Positions 18,099 to 27,247 of a stretch of DNA of 64,000 bases are shown one piece after another. The position numbers and the translations under genes were made by a program. Each line of letters begins with the position of its first letter. Position 1 is the first letter of the stretch. This stretch comes from Pelagibacteraceae bacterium (GTDB lineage Bacteria; Pseudomonadota; Alphaproteobacteria; Pelagibacterales; Pelagibacteraceae). The notes beneath the pieces were generated by a model. That model saw only the letters and a program-made list of their open reading frames with translations. It did no database searches and was not told the DNA's origin. The stretch is from the NCBI GenBank assembly GCA_008638205.1, contig VTPO01000003.1, positions 19,924-83,923 of the forward strand, in the 5' to 3' direction.

Positions 18099-19326
18099 AA
18101 TAAAAAAAAAAATTCCCCTCATAGATCAACACGATAAGCATTATTTGTATGGTGGAAAGTTTGGTGGAAATTTCATACCAGAAACTTTAAAAAAACCAGT
18201 TGAAGATCTTACGAAACTATTTGCAAAACTGCGTTATGATAAAAAATTTATTCAAGAGCGGGATTTTTATTTTAAAAATTACGTTGGTGCCCCTACTCCT
18301 TTTGTCAAATTAAATCATTTAACAAATCATCTAGGTGGTGCTCAAATATATGCAAAGGTAGTTTCTGAAGCGAATGGTGGTGCTCATAAAATTTACAATG
18401 CGGTAGTGCATGCTCTTATTTGTAAACGTGCTGGTAAAAAATATATTGTTGGAGATACTGGTGCTGGGTATGCTGGGAAAATGCTTAGTATGGCTGCAAA
18501 GAAATTTGGTCTTAAATGTAAAATCTTTATGGGCGCTAAGGATATTATACGTCAAAAACCAAACTGTGATTCTATCAGAAAAAATGGTGCCGAAATAATT
18601 CCAGTATATTCAGGTAGCCAGACATTAGTTGATGCCGTTAGCGAGTGTATGAGATATTGGGTTTCTAATTGTGACACTACACATATGGCAGTAGGAAGCA
18701 CCGTTGGGCCTAATATTTTTATTAAAATATGCGCTTGGAGTACGGCTCAAATATCAAGAGAACTTATTATTCAAATGAATAAAGAATTTGGACAGATTCC
18801 AAAAAAATTAAAATTAATTAATTGCGTAGGTGGTGGAAGCTCAGCTGCTGGATTTTGGAATGAGTTTATGGACTATAACAAACAACAAGTAGAGTTTGTT
18901 GGGGTGGAAGCTGGTGGCCCAAAAAAAAGTAAGCTTCACGCAGCACCTCTCACTAACAGTTCTAAAATTGGAATTTTGCATGGCGCTGCTCAATATGTAA
19001 TTCAAGATAAAGATGGGCAGATTGGAGAAACATCTTCTATAAGTGCAGGTCTAGACTACCCTGGTATTTCACCACTGCATTGTTTTTTAAAAGACGCCAA
19101 AAGAGCAAGGTATACTTCGGCAACAGATGAAGAGGCACTCCAGGCCTATAAGCTAGTTTCGAAATTAGAAAATCTATCCCCTTCTTTAGAGCCATCTCAT
19201 GCTTTTGCAGAAGCAATTAAAATTGCTCCCAAACTAAATAAAAATACAATTATTTGTGTAAATAGCTGTGGAGATGCCAAAAAAGATAGGGCTATTATTA
19301 AAAAGAGACTTGGGTTTTTTAAATGA
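18091..19326 (+). CDS. trpB: Tryptophan synthase beta chain, strongly divergent
   Basis: PLP enzyme that condenses indole and serine. From the ATG at 18091, inside the trpF stop, it has 411 residues; a TTG 30 nt upstream is less likely. GGAHKIYN carries the PLP lysine (K100), and CVGGGSSAAGF binds the PLP phosphate. Several residues nearly invariant in TrpB differ. By alignment to Salmonella, E109 is Asp (GDTGAGYAG), Q114 is Tyr, H115 is Ala, K167 is Val (TLVDA) and S377 is Cys (NSCGDAKKD). R141, R175, D305 and E350 equivalents are kept. Operon position supports TrpB, but kinetics and partner signalling are probably altered. Confidence 0.85.
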   Translation: MLKIKKKIPLIDQHDKHYLYGGKFGGNFIPETLKKPVEDLTKLFAKLRYDKKFIQERDFYFKNYVGAPTPFVKLNHLTNHLGGAQIYAKVVSEANGGAHKIYNAVVHALICKRAGKKYIVGDTGAGYAGKMLSMAAKKFGLKCKIFMGAKDIIRQKPNCDSIRKNGAEIIPVYSGSQTLVDAVSECMRYWVSNCDTTHMAVGSTVGPNIFIKICAWSTAQISRELIIQMNKEFGQIPKKLKLINCVGGGSSAAGFWNEFMDYNKQQVEFVGVEAGGPKKSKLHAAPLTNSSKIGILHGAAQYVIQDKDGQIGETSSISAGLDYPGISPLHCFLKDAKRARYTSATDEEALQAYKLVSKLENLSPSLEPSHAFAEAIKIAPKLNKNTIICVNSCGDAKKDRAIIKKRLGFFK

Positions 19327-20123
19327 AATCAAATATAAGGATAGCTTTTGAGAAGTGCCAAAATGAAAAAAGGCCTGCTTTACTTACTTATACGGTGGCA
19401 GGTGACAATACTAAAAAAAAATCATTAGAAATTTTAAATGCAATCGCACCATTTGTAGATATTGTTGAAGTTGGAATTCCGCATAACACCCCTGTAGCAG
19501 ATGGTGGACAAATACAAAGTAGTGCCTACCGAGCTATTAAAAATGGGATTAAAATCAAAGATATTTTTCAAATCGTAAAACAGTTTAAAAAAAACAAAAA
19601 CACAAAACCTGTAATATTAATGGGATATTATAATAATATTTACCAGCAAGGAGAAAATACTTTTCTACGTGAATGCAAAAAATCGGGTGTGGATGGATTG
19701 ATCGTTGTTGATTTGCCTTGGCCTGAAAATAAAGTCTTTTCTACTAAATGCAAAAAACAATCAATTAATTTTATTCAACTTTTATCTCCCACTACATCAG
19801 CTACAAGGATGAGAAAGATTTTAAAAGATTCGCACGACATGGTGTACTACATTAGTATGTTGTCTACGACAGGTGGAAAACTAAAGGTATCTCCTAAAAT
19901 AATCTTAAAAAATTATTCTAAAATTAAAAAAATTATTCCAAAACAAAATGTAGTAATTGGTTTTGGAATAACGGAAAAAACGATTGGTTCTTTAAAAAAA
20001 GCGGATGGATTAGTAGTTGGTTCGGCACTTTGTAAAGCAATATCAAGCTCTTTAGAGCAGAGAAAGAACCCTGTTCAGGGTGTGCTGAACGTGGTAAAAA
20101 AATTAAAGGCTAAAATTATATGA
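19323..20123 (+). CDS. trpA: Tryptophan synthase alpha chain, divergent
   Basis: A 266-residue TIM-barrel that cleaves indole-3-glycerol phosphate. The catalytic Glu49 (VEVGIP) and Asp60 (VADGG) are kept at canonical numbering. Loop 2, which contacts TrpB, reads PHNTPVADGGQ instead of PFSDPLADGPT, so Phe54, Ser55 and Asp56 are His, Asn and Thr. Loop 6 is STTGGK instead of the usual G-V-T-G. The ATG overlaps the trpB stop by 4 nt and its own stop overlaps accD by 4 nt (ATGA). The loop changes match the changes in TrpB at the subunit interface. Confidence 0.9.
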   Translation: MKSNIRIAFEKCQNEKRPALLTYTVAGDNTKKKSLEILNAIAPFVDIVEVGIPHNTPVADGGQIQSSAYRAIKNGIKIKDIFQIVKQFKKNKNTKPVILMGYYNNIYQQGENTFLRECKKSGVDGLIVVDLPWPENKVFSTKCKKQSINFIQLLSPTTSATRMRKILKDSHDMVYYISMLSTTGGKLKVSPKIILKNYSKIKKIIPKQNVVIGFGITEKTIGSLKKADGLVVGSALCKAISSSLEQRKNPVQGVLNVVKKLKAKII

Positions 20124-21061
20124 ATTGGATCAAAGATCTCACAAAGAAACTTAAACCAAAGTTAGAGAATCTATTTAATAAAAAATCTACTTTGCCAGAC
20201 AACCTTTGGACTAATTGCGCTTCATGCTCTAATATTATTTACCGAGAAGATATTGAAAATAATCTTTATTGTTGTACTAATTGCCAAGAACCTCAGCAAA
20301 TTCTTCCTCGTAAACGATTTGAGATTTTATTCGATGAAGGAACATATGAAGAGCTGGAAACACCAAGACTAAGTTCTGATCCTTTAAACTGGTCCGATAT
20401 TAGCTCTTATAAAGACAAGGTAAAAAAGGCCAGAAAAAAATTCAATCAAAGACATGCAGCCTTACTAGCTGTAGGATCTATAAATAAAATGCAAGCGGTT
20501 GTGTATTGTATGAATCAAAAATTTTTAGGAGGATCTGTTGGAATTGAAGAGGGAGAAGCTTTTGTATTTGCTTGCAAATATGCAGTTGAACACAACTTAC
20601 CCTTTATTGCATTTCCTCAAACAGGGGGGCAAAAGATGCAACATTCTGCATTTGCTTTGATGCAGATGCCAAAGTCTATTATTGGTTTGCAGATGTTGGA
20701 AGAAAAAGGGCTTCCTGCCATTATAATGGCAACGAGTCCAGTAGCAGGCGGGGTTACTGCAAGTTGGTTTTACGGACCATCTGTTTTTGTTTTTGCAGAA
20801 TCGGAAAATACTAAAATTATGTTTGCTGGTCCTGGTGTTATCAAGAGAACTATTGGTGAAGATCTGCCAAGTGGGTTTCAGACTGCGGGATATTTGTTAA
20901 AAAAAGGTTTTGTAGATAGAATAATTCATAGAAAAAATCATAGAGAAGAGTTAAGTAATTTGTTATCGATACTGCTCAACTTAGAAATTAAAAAGGCAGA
21001 AGATACCACAGATGCAGCCGAACAAAATACAGTTTCTCCTCAACAGATTATATCAGCTTAA
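20120..21061 (+). CDS. accD: Acetyl-CoA carboxylase carboxyltransferase beta subunit
   Basis: It forms malonyl-CoA with AccA in the first committed step of fatty acid synthesis. The 313-residue protein has the N-terminal zinc ribbon (CASC and CTNC) and a crotonase-fold domain with KFLGGSVG and SPVAGGVTAS. The normally conserved S-G-G-A-R-M-Q-E segment is TGGQKMQHS, and the usual P-T-T-G-G-V is P-V-A-G-G-V, so the protein is divergent, though the oxyanion-hole glycines remain. Its final 50 nt overlap folC in another frame, which is longer than most overlaps here. Confidence 0.92.
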   Translation: MNWIKDLTKKLKPKLENLFNKKSTLPDNLWTNCASCSNIIYREDIENNLYCCTNCQEPQQILPRKRFEILFDEGTYEELETPRLSSDPLNWSDISSYKDKVKKARKKFNQRHAALLAVGSINKMQAVVYCMNQKFLGGSVGIEEGEAFVFACKYAVEHNLPFIAFPQTGGQKMQHSAFALMQMPKSIIGLQMLEEKGLPAIIMATSPVAGGVTASWFYGPSVFVFAESENTKIMFAGPGVIKRTIGEDLPSGFQTAGYLLKKGFVDRIIHRKNHREELSNLLSILLNLEIKKAEDTTDAAEQNTVSPQQIISA

Positions 21062-22295
21062 CCCGCCTGATCGGATTGAACTAACTTTAGATAGAATACA
21101 AAGATTACTCAAAGATCTTAAGCACCCAGAGAAACAACTATCTAATGTAATTACTGTAACTGGAACTAATGGCAAAGGTAGTACCTGCGAATATTTAAAA
21201 AATATTTTAAAAGTACATGGTTATTCAGTAAATGTTTATACGAGTCCTCATATAGTAAAATTTAATGAAAGAATTTTTTTAAATGAAAATTTTATTAGTG
21301 ATGATGAATTTGAACAACTAGTCTATGAGGTGGACAGAGCTAATAACCATCAAGATATTACTTTTTTTGAATTTACTACAGCGCTAGCATTTTTGGCTTT
21401 CTCAAAGCATAAAGCAGATTATCATATTATTGAAACTGGGCTTGGAGGAATTGGAGATAGTACCAATGTATTTGAGCAGCCAGTAGCTCAAGTGCTGACT
21501 TCGATTTCTTTAGATCATTTAGAATATCTAGGTCCAACTCTTCAGGATATTGTAAGAAATAAATGTGGAATCATCAAAGAAAAAACAAATATTATAATTT
21601 CCAAACAATCATCGGAAACAATGAAGTTTATAGATGAGCAGTTAAAAAGGAATAGATCTAAAAAATTTATTTTATCGGAAGACTTTCAGGTAAGTGAGGA
21701 AAACAATAATATGATTTATCAAGACAATATAGGGCTAATGGATTTAAGCCTTCCTAAAATGAAAGGAAAATTCCAATTAGAAAATGCCGCAGTCGCCATA
21801 CAAACCCTGAGATCTTTAAATTTAGATTTAAATAATAAAAAGACTTCTGATGCAATCAGCAAGACAGAGTTACCAGCGCGCATTCAAGAAATAATCAAAG
21901 GCAATTTAAGAAATCATGTCCACGATGAAAATAGATTGTTCATTGATGGCTCTCATAATAAAGAAGGTGGCAAAGAACTTGCCAAGTTTCTATCAAAAAT
22001 TCAAGGAAAACAAAGAATCTATTTTGTGTTTGGAATGTTAACTTCAAAGAAGTTGGAAGATTATTTAGAAAATTTTTCATCTCTTATAACTGAAATCAAA
22101 GTAGTTAAACTAAGAGAAAATTTCTACGAAACAGCAGATGTTCTAAAAGTAGCAAAGGAATTGGGCATTCATGCCAATCCAACCAAAAATGTCGCAAGTG
22201 GGCTAGCTCAACTTGCGCTCCAAGATCCAGAAAGTATTATTGTGGTCTGCGGTAGCTTGTATTTATCTGGCTCTGCTTTAGAATTAAATTTATGA
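21012..22295 (+). CDS. folC: Bifunctional folylpolyglutamate / dihydrofolate synthase
   Basis: A 427-residue Mur-ligase-fold enzyme that adds glutamate to dihydropteroate and to folates. The P-loop is TGTNGKGST at about residue 50, followed by TSPH (folate contact), ETGLGGIGDSTN, SLDHLEYLG and the ligase-domain IDGSHN. The ATG at 21012 lies inside accD. It keeps the conserved FLLNRLYQLNPPDRIELTLD N-terminus, so a later start is unlikely. The stop overlaps the phosphatase gene by 4 nt. The accD-folC order is common in alphaproteobacteria. Confidence 0.95.
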   Translation: MQPNKIQFLLNRLYQLNPPDRIELTLDRIQRLLKDLKHPEKQLSNVITVTGTNGKGSTCEYLKNILKVHGYSVNVYTSPHIVKFNERIFLNENFISDDEFEQLVYEVDRANNHQDITFFEFTTALAFLAFSKHKADYHIIETGLGGIGDSTNVFEQPVAQVLTSISLDHLEYLGPTLQDIVRNKCGIIKEKTNIIISKQSSETMKFIDEQLKRNRSKKFILSEDFQVSEENNNMIYQDNIGLMDLSLPKMKGKFQLENAAVAIQTLRSLNLDLNNKKTSDAISKTELPARIQEIIKGNLRNHVHDENRLFIDGSHNKEGGKELAKFLSKIQGKQRIYFVFGMLTSKKLEDYLENFSSLITEIKVVKLRENFYETADVLKVAKELGIHANPTKNVASGLAQLALQDPESIIVVCGSLYLSGSALELNL

Positions 22296-22849
22296 AAAAA
22301 ATAATTATACTTTTATTCTTACTTTTTGTACCAACAAGTTCTAGTGCCAATGAAAATACTGCGGGTTGGAATCTTTTAAAGAATGGAGGCAAAATAGTTT
22401 GGATCAGACATGCAATCACCACTCCTTCTTGTTGTGGAGATCCTGACAATCTAAAGATTAACGATAGATCCACTCAAAGGAATTTAGGCAATGAAGGAAT
22501 AAAACAAAGTAAAAAAATTGGCCATATGTTTAAAAAAAATAGTATTCAGATTGATCAAGTGTTGAGCAGTCAGTTTGAAAGATGTCGCGATACAGCTAAG
22601 TATGCTTTTGGAGATTACAAAGACTTTCCAGCTCTTAATTCTTTTTTTAGACAAGGAATTGGAGCAGATGCAAAAAGGCAGCTTGCAGAAATAAAATCCT
22701 TTGTAAAAAATTGGAACAGCACCAAAAACTTGGTGTTTGTCACCCACCAAGTAGTTATCAGTAACTCTATAAATGAAACTGTTGCATCAGGAGAAATGGT
22801 GATAACAGATAAAAATTTTAAAGTGTTAGCAAGAATACCAACTTTATAA
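22292..22849 (+). CDS. Secreted histidine phosphatase family protein
   Basis: A 185-residue protein with an N-terminal signal peptide (basic MKK, hydrophobic IIILLFLLFVP, likely cleavage after SSSANA-like residues near 19-20). The phosphohistidine site is IRHA, followed by SSQFERCRDTA with the conserved Arg and FVTHQVV with the second catalytic His. The domain is short, like the SixA/Ais branch. It should act in the periplasm on an unknown phosphate ester; Ais-type proteins act on LPS phosphates in other bacteria, but that cannot be shown here. Its stop abuts the trxA stop of the opposite strand. Confidence 0.85.
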   Translation: MKKIIILLFLLFVPTSSSANENTAGWNLLKNGGKIVWIRHAITTPSCCGDPDNLKINDRSTQRNLGNEGIKQSKKIGHMFKKNSIQIDQVLSSQFERCRDTAKYAFGDYKDFPALNSFFRQGIGADAKRQLAEIKSFVKNWNSTKNLVFVTHQVVISNSINETVASGEMVITDKNFKVLARIPTL

Positions 22850-23173
22850 TTATCTTACTTTACTATCTAACCATTCTTTAATATTGGACTTGTTAGCGGC
22901 ACCCACCTTAGTATCAATTAATTGACCACCACTAAACAAAAGCATAGTAGGGATTCCTCGAACTCCATATTTTGTTGGTGTGTTGGGAGAATCGTCAATA
23001 TTATGTTTTGCAATAACAAGCTTATCTGCCATTTCATCTGACAGTTCCTCTAAAACAGGACCTACCATTTTACAAGGTCCGCACCATTCTGCCCAAAAAT
23101 CTACCAAAACTGGCTTTTCTGATTTTAGTACTTCGTTTTCAAAATTGTCATCGGTTACTTGTTTTGTTGCCAT
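22850..23173 (-). CDS. trxA: Thioredoxin
   Basis: A 107-residue thioredoxin with the active site WCGPCK at residues 30-35 and the cis-proline in GIPTMLLF. It is the general cytoplasmic disulphide reductant. A good Shine-Dalgarno sequence (AGGAG) precedes the ATG. It sits alone on the minus strand between the convergent phosphatase and sbcB. In many alphaproteobacteria trxA lies beside folC and addA; addA is absent at this site. Confidence 0.97.
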   Translation of the reverse strand: MATKQVTDDNFENEVLKSEKPVLVDFWAEWCGPCKMVGPVLEELSDEMADKLVIAKHNIDDSPNTPTKYGVRGIPTMLLFSGGQLIDTKVGAANKSNIKEWLDSKVR

Positions 23174-23228
23174 AAAGAATCTCCTAAGGTTAAAAAAACA
23201 AAGTTAAGCATCTACCCTAATTTGTCAA

Positions 23229-24650
23229 CTATGCGTCTTGATATTTTTTTTCAATCTCTTCTAGAAAGTTGTTAAGATCATTCATCATAGCTAAGCGCTC
23301 TGTGTCATTCTCTTCTTCATATTTTGCTCTTAAATTATCAAGTTCATTATAGGCTTTTGGAATAGTATTCCATTTTTCATCATTAGTACTTAAGATTTGC
23401 TTTGCTATTGCTCGATGAATTTCATCATGCATATCTTTGGGTAAAATAGATGGATTCTCTTCATACATTAAACGTTTTGCAAAATAGTTAAATCTTTGGT
23501 CTTTAAATTTATCTGCAATTAATAACTTATCTTTCCAGTCAGACTGGTGAAATGTTTTCATGGTTGACTTGTCTTGCTCTGATGCAAACCCACCTGAATA
23601 AATAGACTCTTCTGCCTGAACGTCTAATTGGGAATCTAAATCTTCTTTTTCTTGAGCTTCTTCTTCTAAGATTCTTATCACTTTATTTTTAAATTCTTCA
23701 TTATTTTTTATTAATTCTGCCCTCTCTATCAATTTAGCCATCCCTAATTGCTTATATCCTTCAAAATTTTCTCCAAATTTTGGATTCATAATAATTGGAT
23801 GCTTATTGTTTTTGACAGACCTAATTATTTTAGGACTTTTTTTCATTACTTTTTTCAAGTCTTCCATACTCATATTAAAATAGGTATTAGGATCTTCCTT
23901 GAGGTCAAAACATTGAGGCCAATTATATTTTGGATGAAAGCCTAAAAAAGTAACCACATAGGGTCTTGCCTTTCCATAAAAATACTCATTAAAACAAAAT
24001 AATTTTTCATTTTGGACAATAGTGTTTACTTCTGCTTTACTAGTGGTCATCAAGCTTGCTTTCCAAACAGCCGGAGCTTTATCTGAAATAATTTTTGCGA
24101 TACCAATTGTTGCTAATACATCTCCAATAGCATCATGTGCGTTGCCATGTTCAATACCATTCATGGGTGCGAGCTGGTCTAATTTAAAAACAGCGTTTCC
24201 TTTGTCACTAGTGGGAGTTTTTATGCAATCAGGATAATACAAATGCGCAGTGCGAGCCAATCCTAAAATGTCTCCACGTTTATTTCCATCAAATTGCGTC
24301 AGGTAGGGATCATTTAAAGTTTTAAATAAAGTTTTTCTTAAAAACTCTTCATCAAATCCTATAGAATTGTATCCAATAAAAATAGCAGGCGTCCATTTTT
24401 TAAAAGTCTGTAACATTTGATCTATCAACCCATAGTGAGAAAGGTTTGTCTTTCTGAGCATATCAGGTGTTGTTTTATTGACTAAAAGAGCCCCTGGTTC
24501 TGGAACCAATCCTGGCCTTAATCCACACTTTGCTTCAAATCTATCTAACTCTTGAAATTCGGCATTTACCAAAACTGCCCCCACTTGAATAATTTGATCC
24601 CAAGTTCCAGAACGTCCGGTTGTCTCAAAATCGTAAAATGCATAATTCAT
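23229..24650 (-). CDS. sbcB: Exodeoxyribonuclease I
   Basis: A 473-residue enzyme, close to E. coli ExoI (475). It digests single-stranded DNA from the 3' end in recombination and mismatch repair. The DEDDh exonuclease motifs are FYDFETTG (D7, E9), GYNSIGFDEEFLR (Asp) and NAHDAIGD (His/Asp). The SH3-like and C-terminal helical regions follow. The start overlaps the rmuC stop by one base (TAATG), so sbcB is probably coupled to rmuC, giving a DNA-repair pair. Confidence 0.95.
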   Translation of the reverse strand: MNYAFYDFETTGRSGTWDQIIQVGAVLVNAEFQELDRFEAKCGLRPGLVPEPGALLVNKTTPDMLRKTNLSHYGLIDQMLQTFKKWTPAIFIGYNSIGFDEEFLRKTLFKTLNDPYLTQFDGNKRGDILGLARTAHLYYPDCIKTPTSDKGNAVFKLDQLAPMNGIEHGNAHDAIGDVLATIGIAKIISDKAPAVWKASLMTTSKAEVNTIVQNEKLFCFNEYFYGKARPYVVTFLGFHPKYNWPQCFDLKEDPNTYFNMSMEDLKKVMKKSPKIIRSVKNNKHPIIMNPKFGENFEGYKQLGMAKLIERAELIKNNEEFKNKVIRILEEEAQEKEDLDSQLDVQAEESIYSGGFASEQDKSTMKTFHQSDWKDKLLIADKFKDQRFNYFAKRLMYEENPSILPKDMHDEIHRAIAKQILSTNDEKWNTIPKAYNELDNLRAKYEEENDTERLAMMNDLNNFLEEIEKKYQDA

Positions 24651-25570
24651 TATTTATCTCCTTCTATTTTTTCTATATTGTTTCCATCAATTTCTTCAAT
24701 TTTGTCAGCCCGACGTTGAATTTTTTCTGCAGAAACTTTTATATTCCTAAACTGATCTGCAACTAGATTGAATTTTTTCTCAACATCCTCTGTTCTCTCA
24801 ACTAATCTTCCAACATCTTTACCGATCAATCCTATTTCTTTGATAATTAATTGAGCTTTTTTTGTCATTTCTGAATCTTTTAAAAATACACGTAAAGTAT
24901 TTAACAATCCCCACAGATAAGAGGGTGAAACAATTAAAACATTTTTTTCTCTTGCTTTTTGCATCAAATCTACATCGCTATCCATAACAGACCGGTATAC
25001 AGATTCTGATCTTATGAACATAATTGCATGAGGAGCCGTTTCTCCCGAAATAATATAATCCTCTGATATTTTTTTTACATTTTTCATTACGTCTTCTTCA
25101 AACAATTTTTTAAAACGCTTAATGTCTTCATCGTTTTCTGCAGCTACATAATTTTTGAAGTTTTCAAGAACAAACTTTGAGTCAATACAAATTCTAGAAT
25201 TAGGGTCTCCAAAATCAATTAAGCAGTCCACTCGTTTATTGTTGGAAAGGGTTTCCTGAAACTTTAAATATTGCTTAGGAAGACGATCTCGCAATAGCTT
25301 TTCTAATTCCACCTCAGAAAAAGCACCACGTTCTTGTCTGTCATTTAACATTCCTTGAAAATTTTTAAATGTACTATCAATTGAGGATTGCATGGTATTC
25401 ATATTTTTTGCGGCCTCTTCTAACTTCACAAAACGCTCCATTAAGCTTGTTAGTTGCGTGCTTAGAACTTCATTTTCTGATCCAGAAGCACTTTTTCGAT
25501 TAGATAAAGAAGAGTAAATAATAAATATTAAGACAACAACGCAGGTTAGAATAAGAACTATATCTGTCAT
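24650..25570 (-). CDS. rmuC: DNA recombination protein RmuC homologue
   Basis: A 306-residue protein, on the short side for RmuC. An N-terminal transmembrane helix (about residues 3-22) is followed by a coiled-coil region and the RmuC nuclease-like core with RVDCLIDFGDPNSRICIDSKFVLENF, cited here by its D-x-K-like element, then IMFIRSESVY and SPSYLWGLLNTLR. A further coiled coil closes the protein. RmuC limits inversion at short inverted repeats. It is followed by sbcB with a one-base overlap. The 185 nt leader contains a perfect 14-bp palindrome. Confidence 0.9.
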   Translation of the reverse strand: MTDIVLILTCVVVLIFIIYSSLSNRKSASGSENEVLSTQLTSLMERFVKLEEAAKNMNTMQSSIDSTFKNFQGMLNDRQERGAFSEVELEKLLRDRLPKQYLKFQETLSNNKRVDCLIDFGDPNSRICIDSKFVLENFKNYVAAENDEDIKRFKKLFEEDVMKNVKKISEDYIISGETAPHAIMFIRSESVYRSVMDSDVDLMQKAREKNVLIVSPSYLWGLLNTLRVFLKDSEMTKKAQLIIKEIGLIGKDVGRLVERTEDVEKKFNLVADQFRNIKVSAEKIQRRADKIEEIDGNNIEKIEGDK

Positions 25571-25646
25571 AAATAAAATACATGAGAAAAATAGTGGAGA
25601 TTAAATCATCTCTAACAATTAGCTTCCCAATGCAATGTTTACTAAT

Positions 25647-25660
25647 TTTAGTTAACTAAA
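25647..25660. promoter_or_regulatory. 14-bp perfect palindrome in the rmuC leader
   Basis: The sequence TTTAGTTAACTAAA is self-complementary and lies about 77 nt upstream of the rmuC ATG in the gap after gor. Its position would suit a repressor operator. In AT-rich DNA such palindromes can arise by chance, so the function is not established. Confidence 0.3.
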
Positions 25661-25755
25661 GTTTATCATGATTCTCTACCTTGGTAATAAAGGGACTTTT
25701 TTTGGCTTTTTAGAAAAAAAGGCCTTGTTAAATAAGGGTAATTTGGGTTCGTTTG

Positions 25756-27099
25756 TCACACAAGAGTAACTAGCTCTTCTGATGAAGTGGGATGAACAGG
25801 GACCGTATTTCTTAAATCATTAAGGGTAAATGTTTTGGCAAAAGAGATGGCTAATGATTGAATGATTTCAGCCGCAGACTCTCCTATGTAGATAATACCA
25901 AAAATTTTCTCTGTTTTTGGTTGGTATAAAACTTTAATAAACACAGGATTATTTTTATTAGAAAAAGCATACTTTAGTGGCTTAAATTCAGTTTGTAAGA
26001 TTTTGTAATTAATGTTTCGTTTTTGTAAATCATTTTCTCCAAGGCCAATGTGACCCACTTCTGGCTGAGTAAAGATACCAGAGGCAATTTTATCATAATT
26101 CAAAGTTTGTTTCTTTTTGGTAGTTAAGTAATTAACCAAATATACAGCTTCACGAATAGCAACTGGAGTTAAATTTTTTCTATTAGTTACATCTCCTAAG
26201 GCAAAAATATTTTTATTAGAAGTTTGTGATAAAGCATTAACTTTAATAGCACCATGCCTAGTCAACTTCACTTTAGCTTTTTCTAACCCCAGGCTCTGAA
26301 TGCAGGGAACTCTTCCTGTTGCAAATATCACTAAATTTGTGGTTATTTTTTTTTTATTAGTCATCACAACAATAGATTTTCCTTTTTTAGCTAAAGATTG
26401 AACAGACGACTCGTCATATATGTTAATTTTCTTACGAATAGCTGATTGTAAAATTTTTGTTCCGATATCCTTATCAAATTCATTTAAAATTGTTTTTTTT
26501 CTCACAATCAAATTCACATTGTAATTTAAGTTTTTTAATAAAAATGCAAACTCCAAGGCTATATAGCCACTTCCTACAATACTAATATTTTTAGGAATTT
26601 TTTTCATTTCAAAAAATTGGTCTGAATTAATAGCCAATTCTCTTCCTGGGATATTTGGCATGGATGGAGTCGAACCTGTTGAAATAATAAATTTTTTTGC
26701 TGAAATAATTTTTTTACTTTTCTTTAAAACAATAGAATTGGAATTGTAAAAACTACCCTCTTCTTGAATGATAGTTACTCCTACTCTTTCTAAGTTTTTA
26801 ATATAAATTTTATTGAGTCTTGTTATTTCTTTATTTTTGCTAGAAAATAATTTACTCCAATTGTGTGTTGGCTCTTTTGAAATTCTCCAGCCAAAGCTTG
26901 TAGCATCAGAGAAATAATCTTTAAAATTAGAGGCATATACGTATAATTTTTTAGGCACACAACCTCTGATGACACATGTACCTCCCACTCTACTTTTTTC
27001 TAAAATACATACTTTGTAACCCTTGGTTGCCATTAAGCGCGCAAAACGAACTCCTGCTGATCCTGCACCAACTACAATATAATCATATTTTTTTTTCAT
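25756..27099 (-). CDS. gor: Glutathione-disulphide reductase
   Basis: Flavoprotein of 447 residues that keeps glutathione reduced with NADPH. The FAD site is VVGAGSAG (residues 10-16), the redox-active disulphide is C42-x4-C47 in GGTCVIRGCVPKK, the second nucleotide site is IVGSGYIALEF, and the C-terminal active-site His436 and Glu441 are in HPTSSEE. All hallmarks are present. It lies downstream of a small basic protein, a b561 fragment and selO on the same strand, which may form a redox-related transcription unit. Confidence 0.96.
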   Translation of the reverse strand: MKKKYDYIVVGAGSAGVRFARLMATKGYKVCILEKSRVGGTCVIRGCVPKKLYVYASNFKDYFSDATSFGWRISKEPTHNWSKLFSSKNKEITRLNKIYIKNLERVGVTIIQEEGSFYNSNSIVLKKSKKIISAKKFIISTGSTPSMPNIPGRELAINSDQFFEMKKIPKNISIVGSGYIALEFAFLLKNLNYNVNLIVRKKTILNEFDKDIGTKILQSAIRKKINIYDESSVQSLAKKGKSIVVMTNKKKITTNLVIFATGRVPCIQSLGLEKAKVKLTRHGAIKVNALSQTSNKNIFALGDVTNRKNLTPVAIREAVYLVNYLTTKKKQTLNYDKIASGIFTQPEVGHIGLGENDLQKRNINYKILQTEFKPLKYAFSNKNNPVFIKVLYQPKTEKIFGIIYIGESAAEIIQSLAISFAKTFTLNDLRNTVPVHPTSSEELVTLV

Positions 27100-27136
27100 A
27101 CTTAATATTATTCTAATAGTACCGACTTAATACGAT

Positions 27137-27247
27137 CTATTTTTTTAGAAGTTTTTTTAACCTAGCTTTGCCTCTTGCTTTTCTTTGTTTGTGAATTGTG
27201 TCCAATTCTTTTCTTTTGAGAATTAGTTTTTTCATATCTAACTTCAT
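27137..27247 (-). CDS. Small basic protein, 36 residues
   Basis: A short frame encoding 36 residues, very rich in Lys and Arg (for example QRKARGKARLKKLLKK). The ATG immediately follows the stop codon of the b561 fragment (TAAATG), so translation could be coupled. It ends 37 nt before gor. The composition suggests RNA or ribosome binding, but no family is recognised. The same type of tiny basic gene recurs at 30823 and 32002. Confidence 0.4.
   Translation of the reverse strand: MKLDMKKLILKRKELDTIHKQRKARGKARLKKLLKK

Noticed and set aside
25700..25725. GGCTTTTTAGAAAAAAAGGCC hairpin after gor as a terminator
   Set aside because: The stem is weak and mostly A-T, and no proper T-run follows on the minus strand.
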